DNA of 64,000 bases from Virgibacillus_F sp049310925. GTDB taxonomy: Bacteria > Bacillota > Bacilli > Bacillales > Amphibacillaceae. The DNA is taken from positions 19,961 through 83,960 of the forward strand of contig NZ_JBMERP010000008.1 in NCBI RefSeq assembly GCF_049310925.1. Direction: 5' to 3'. Shown here piece after piece: positions 61,401-64,000 of this stretch. Made by a program: the position numbers and the translations under genes. The notes below the pieces were generated by a model. The model ran no database searches and was not told the origin of the DNA. It was given only the letters and a program-made list of their open reading frames with translations. The first letter of the stretch is position 1. Every line of letters begins with the position of its first letter.

Positions 61401-61829
61401 TACCTTTTTTGTAAAATAAGCAAGACTAAAAAACAGCAATGAAACCATAGCAATCAATCCGGTTTTCATCCAGTTTCCAAGCAAATCCCAGGTGCTCGTT
61501 GCAAGTACCAACCCACCAATTAACAATAAGATAACGCCAAGGTTCAACGACCAAGTAATATTTCTCTCACGTACCTCTTGTGGTGACCGTGGACTCTTAA
61601 TTTTCGCTGGTGGCTTCTCCACCTTTGAACTGGAATTTTTCTTCGTATCCTGCTTCACGTTTTGCTCTTTTTTAAGCAGTGTTTCTTGTTCCTCTATATT
61701 TATATAAAACTGATTATGTGCATTAACAACATTTATGTAAATATCTTCAGTGATATAGCCCTTTTCCTCTAATTGCTTAAGCTCATCTCTTACGATTCGC
61801 CGCCGCACCCTTGACAATGATTCTTCCAT
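58413..61829 (-). CDS. Giant polytopic membrane protein of unknown function
   Basis: About 1138 residues. The first 90 are soluble and charged (helical SLSRVRRRIVRDELKQLEEKGYITEDIY, then a KPPAKIKSPRSP linker). The rest is almost entirely hydrophobic with over 30 helices of regular length in short-loop pairs, for example ITWSLNLGVILLLIGGLVLATSTWDLLGNWMKTGLIAM. The N-terminal motif resembles DUF2157-type sequences. No catalytic or transport motif is visible. Start: ATG at 61829 after AGGTGGAGGGAA; ATG 61847 has no site. Confidence 0.75.
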   Translation of the reverse strand: MEESLSRVRRRIVRDELKQLEEKGYITEDIYINVVNAHNQFYINIEEQETLLKKEQNVKQDTKKNSSSKVEKPPAKIKSPRSPQEVRERNITWSLNLGVILLLIGGLVLATSTWDLLGNWMKTGLIAMVSLLFFSLAYFTKKVLKISKTAFAFHVLGSLFLPIIILSAGYFELLGSFFSFDGEGRYLYGAAGSIAILPVYLSLAFRLGSRLFIWFSYVTISSFVSFLIASLYLPIDGFYLGVMMFNALLILAYRYLRLKNKFKLFLKEFVSYIQANLILSTLLMIVFYNNELVHSGNLLLTAALYFAMIFVTNQKEYHFVFSAMLVYGAYQLIEFSILNEVGPLIYALLGIIFVLVPMMLPKDIPLHNAFRYTSAVVSFCAFLYITFEGILLKMGDPSLVLALAYILISLNFTYLATVVKMRVFNYLSPVFFMVGLYEFVLLIQELYDYQHLNLAMFVAGYLFYIIFGCIIKLSFFQEVRNRTRDVSTVVMVICILVGYIEQSWWQAGTMLLVVSMLTIVVDRFEKRIVFAKNSIASWIHAVSLGMAVTTYYAAIVADPIFYRFTSSTDAENLVLAGIIVLLVSFVWRQLKRDVFYTNTFLVAQIFYAYGILQTFSDGFDATLRWIIVLGGVGMAFLLYKKTQWTTVSYVVSGFSLLFYLTLIYAVNVQLQIQPYLFQYVQFTIGAVLLLVSGSIIGNRDTKLATSFWWIGHLYLPFALAVSILFYVEDAFYAFAVAVICYGISVHQAENEWKVKTFLYACFSTLWIAISLSMVIMNLEEQIHYSFLITSVIIVFLWYISKGLWVKRIAYYAVPFSIVGITSLSNVYPYELDTFVLTICYAFVVLFIIHKEKWDLLNVVPLILIYYALLAYSQSDELTTVLLAFFGGIVTVIGSVFYSTIYQGKKNKLGTIDWYSIIGLMAFINLYGLTGETLWSKLLPGILIVNYLIIQRKRIPFLAIKWVLFVAGIYLMQPYYAAISHFQIPELIEMELYVLPWIIPAVLLKKITVSQHKTMVSRVQWVILLIISLLLVQDGMASNTIYDALIVGVLSLASILAGMAYQMKSFFFVGSGVLLLNVFLQTRPYWGEMPWWVYLLIAGSILITVASYNEWHKQKTSEGKETLISIINKRIVKKIKKWD

Positions 61830-61976
61830 TTCCCTCCACCTTTTCATAGCAAGTCTTTTAAGCTTCTATACCTATGTGAGTTTATTTTATCATAAAAGTC
61901 TAACTACTATAGCTTATGTTTGATATCTAATGAATTGAATCATTTTTTCTTTTTAGGTGGACCCAACCAATTAGAG

Positions 61977-62010
61977 AAAAAACAACCTCTGGTATCAAAG
62001 GTTGCTTCAT
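61977..62010 (-). terminator. Terminator of the flavin reductase gene
   Basis: On the minus strand AAGCAACCT, loop, AGGTTGTTTTTTCTC. Confidence 0.8.
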
Positions 62011-62018
62011 CTATACAA

Positions 62019-62579
62019 TTATTCTTCAATTTTATGTTCTTCCACAATACTCTTCTTTCCTAGCTGGGCATATTTTGAACGGCCAAGATAAAGTGGGATT
62101 TCTAGTTTATCAAAGTCAGGAAGCCCATTTTCTAGAAACAAATCGTCATCACGGTAGCATTGGGTGATTTCTCCAACAAACCAATCATGATCTCCATATG
62201 AATTGATATCAATTGTCTTACATTCATATGCAACATATGCATCTCGAAGGATGGGCGCATCAATGCTAATTCCTGTATCATATAACATTTGTCCATTCGC
62301 AAACTTGTCCAGAGTACTCCCAGAATATACACCAGTTTCCTGTATAAATTGCGCTTCTTTACTAGTCAAAAAATTAATCGCAAAACAGCCAGCCTTTTTC
62401 ACTAGATTATATGTATACCGCTCTCTGCCAATTGCTACTCCATATATCGGTGGGTTGTGCGAAATATAAGAATGCCAGCCTGCTGCCATAATGTTAATTT
62501 TCCCCTTATAGGAGACCGTGACCAAAGCGACCATTCCTGGATAGCTGTGCATTACAGTTTTTGAAGTAGGTTTTCTCAT
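62019..62579 (-). CDS. Flavin reductase-like FMN-binding protein
   Basis: 186 residues of the flavin-reductase split-barrel family. PGMVALVTVSYKGKINIMAAGWHSYISHNPPIYGVAIGRERYTYNLVKKAGCFAINFLTSKEAQ is the FMN-binding half; DHDWFVGEITQCY lies at the end of the barrel. It may reduce flavin with NAD(P)H or bind FMN for a partner oxygenase; the partner is not in this window. Single gene. Confidence 0.8.
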   Translation of the reverse strand: MRKPTSKTVMHSYPGMVALVTVSYKGKINIMAAGWHSYISHNPPIYGVAIGRERYTYNLVKKAGCFAINFLTSKEAQFIQETGVYSGSTLDKFANGQMLYDTGISIDAPILRDAYVAYECKTIDINSYGDHDWFVGEITQCYRDDDLFLENGLPDFDKLEIPLYLGRSKYAQLGKKSIVEEHKIEE

Positions 62580-62783
62580 ATAAAATTATCCCCTTTTTAT
62601 CTATAGTACACGCCTGAGTATCATTCAATGTTTAGCAGTATTATCTCATAAGCACCCAATATCCAATAATATTTAAATTTTTAAAGGAAACTTCATTTTA
62701 TCAATGGATAATAAATTCATTTTCGGGAGATTATATTACCAACAAAATAGCTAACTGAAATATGAAAAGTAGAGGTGGACAAA

Positions 62784-63983
62784 GTGTCGGTAATTGAAGT
62801 GAAAAACTTGTCAAAAGTTTTCGGCAAAAATCCTAAACATGCGCTTAAGTTACTTGACCAAGGCACATCTAAAGATGACATTCTTAAACAAACCGGAAAT
62901 ACGGTCGGGGTTAACCGCGCAACATTTTCAGTTGAAGCTGGAGAAATATTTGTCATTATGGGGTTGTCAGGAAGTGGTAAATCTACATTAGTACGCTTAT
63001 TAAATCGCTTAATAGAACCAACTGAAGGTAGTGTTTTAATTGATGGAGAAGATCTTTCTACCATGAATAAACAAGAACTCCGGAATGTTCGAAGGGAAAA
63101 AATGAGTATGGTTTTCCAACGCTTTGCCTTATTCCCACATCGGACGATTCTGGAAAACGCGGAATATGGATTGGAAATTCAAAAGATACCAAAAGAAGAA
63201 CGAGCCAAAAAAGCTCAAGAATCTTTAGAGTTGGTTGGACTCGGTGGTTATTTCCACCAAACACCAGATCAATTGTCAGGAGGCATGCAGCAGCGTGTTG
63301 GTTTAGCACGTGCACTGGCAAATGATCCAGAAGTCTTACTGATGGATGAAGCTTTTTCTGCACTTGACCCTTTAATACGTAAAGAGATGCAGGATGAATT
63401 GGTTGATCTTCAGGCTAGTATGCAGAAGACGATTATCTTTATCACGCATGATTTAGATGAAGCGCTTCGATTAGGAGATCGAATAGCATTAATGAAAGAT
63501 GGATTGATTGTCCAAATTGGTACACCGGAAGAAATCCTGGTGAATCCGGCTAATGATTATGTTGAACGGTTTGTTGAGGACGTTGACCGTTCCAAGGTAT
63601 TAACTGCTCAACAAATTATGAAGCGACCTGAAACTATTAATATAGAGAAACACGGACCACGGGTTGCCCTGGAGAGAATGCGTGAAGAAGGTTTATCCAG
63701 CATTTTTGTTGTGGATGGCCAGCGTAACCTTCAAGGTTATGTAACAGCAGACGAAGCTTCACACGCTAAAAAAAATGATGTCCGTAATATTGATGAAATT
63801 TTACGGACAGACATACCAAAAGTAGAGAAAGATACCCCATTAAATGACATCTTCACTGTGATTCACAACTCCCCTGTTCCCGTAGCAGTTGTGGACGGGG
63901 AAAAATTAGTTGGAATTATTGTACGTGGTGCTCTTATTGCCGCACTTACTGGCGATGGCGAGGTGAATTTAAACCATGAATGA
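62784..63983 (+). CDS. opuAA: Glycine betaine ABC transporter, ATP-binding subunit
   Basis: 399 residues. ABC ATPase with an N-terminal extension typical of OpuAA/ProV (ALKLLDQGTSKDDILKQTGNTVGVN). Walker A GLSGSGKST, Q-loop MVFQRFALFPHRT, signature LSGGMQQR and Walker B VLLMDEAFSALD. Two CBS domains follow (about 280-390), which sense ionic strength in the family. It energises uptake of glycine betaine for salt protection. Start: GTG at 62784, 5 nt after GAGGTGG; an in-frame GTG at 62775 lies inside that site. Confidence 0.93.
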   Translation: MSVIEVKNLSKVFGKNPKHALKLLDQGTSKDDILKQTGNTVGVNRATFSVEAGEIFVIMGLSGSGKSTLVRLLNRLIEPTEGSVLIDGEDLSTMNKQELRNVRREKMSMVFQRFALFPHRTILENAEYGLEIQKIPKEERAKKAQESLELVGLGGYFHQTPDQLSGGMQQRVGLARALANDPEVLLMDEAFSALDPLIRKEMQDELVDLQASMQKTIIFITHDLDEALRLGDRIALMKDGLIVQIGTPEEILVNPANDYVERFVEDVDRSKVLTAQQIMKRPETINIEKHGPRVALERMREEGLSSIFVVDGQRNLQGYVTADEASHAKKNDVRNIDEILRTDIPKVEKDTPLNDIFTVIHNSPVPVAVVDGEKLVGIIVRGALIAALTGDGEVNLNHE

Positions 63984-64000
63984 TAAACTATTGGATTTTG
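63976..64000 (+). CDS. opuAB: Partial opuAB, glycine betaine ABC permease
   Basis: Only MNDKLLDF is visible before the window ends. The ATG overlaps the end of opuAA by 8 nt and GAGGTGAATTTAAACC precedes it. The permease identity is inferred from the usual opuAA-opuAB-opuAC order. Confidence 0.6.

Overview
This window is chromosomal DNA from a low-G+C, endospore-forming Bacillaceae bacterium. It most resembles the moderately halophilic Virgibacillus/Oceanobacillus/Lentibacillus group. The genus is inferred from gene content and style, because there is no rRNA here to test it. The evidence is an array of YjcZ-type sporulation microproteins, spoVIF with a SigK-like promoter, Bacillus-type Fnr with C-terminal cluster cysteines, T-box and PyrR leaders, CcpA cre sites, and an opuA glycine-betaine transporter at the right edge.

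Layout. 1-6.2 kb: end of a polysaccharide chain-length type gene, a YfmL-type RNA helicase, five YjcZ-family small proteins, spoVIF and a flavin amine oxidase. 6.3-8.2 kb: an intergenic repeat element and a PyrR-attenuated uracil permease. 8.2-14.8 kb: a yndJ-type membrane operon, pheA, a DUF2512 protein and a penicillin-binding carboxypeptidase. 15.3-16.3 kb: a broken TDT-family transporter. 16.4-30.4 kb: a nitrate-respiration island with mobA, fnr, a nitrate transporter fused to a PAS domain, ric (Fe-S repair), narGHJI with three small leader genes, and moaA. 30.4-33.8 kb: a methyltransferase, small membrane proteins, a second copy of the intergenic element and a hydratase. 33.8-57.4 kb: amino-acid biosynthesis, with ilvBNC-leuABCD-ilvA, dapG-hom-thrC-thrB, ilvD, a class V aminotransferase with serA, a HAD phosphatase, cstA and a branched-chain aminotransferase. 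57.5-64 kb: an aminoglycoside adenylyltransferase, a giant membrane protein, a flavin reductase and opuAA/opuAB.

How the parts work together. mobA, ric, the nar operon and moaA each have a TGTGA-N6-TCACA-type box placed exactly 21 nt before a plausible -10 box. The Fnr encoded in the same island is therefore likely to switch on nitrate reductase, molybdenum-cofactor steps and Fe-S repair together when oxygen is absent. The ilv-leu and thr operons are preceded by two clearly related 400-bp modules, each made of a cre site, a promoter and a T-box, so one regulatory cassette appears to have been duplicated and its amino-acid specificity changed.

Most of the window is ordinary housekeeping DNA. 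The best candidates for undescribed biology are the three-gene leader of the nar operon, the transporter-PAS fusion, the duplicated cre/T-box module and two families of structured intergenic repeats. All functional names come from reading motifs by eye; no database search was run.
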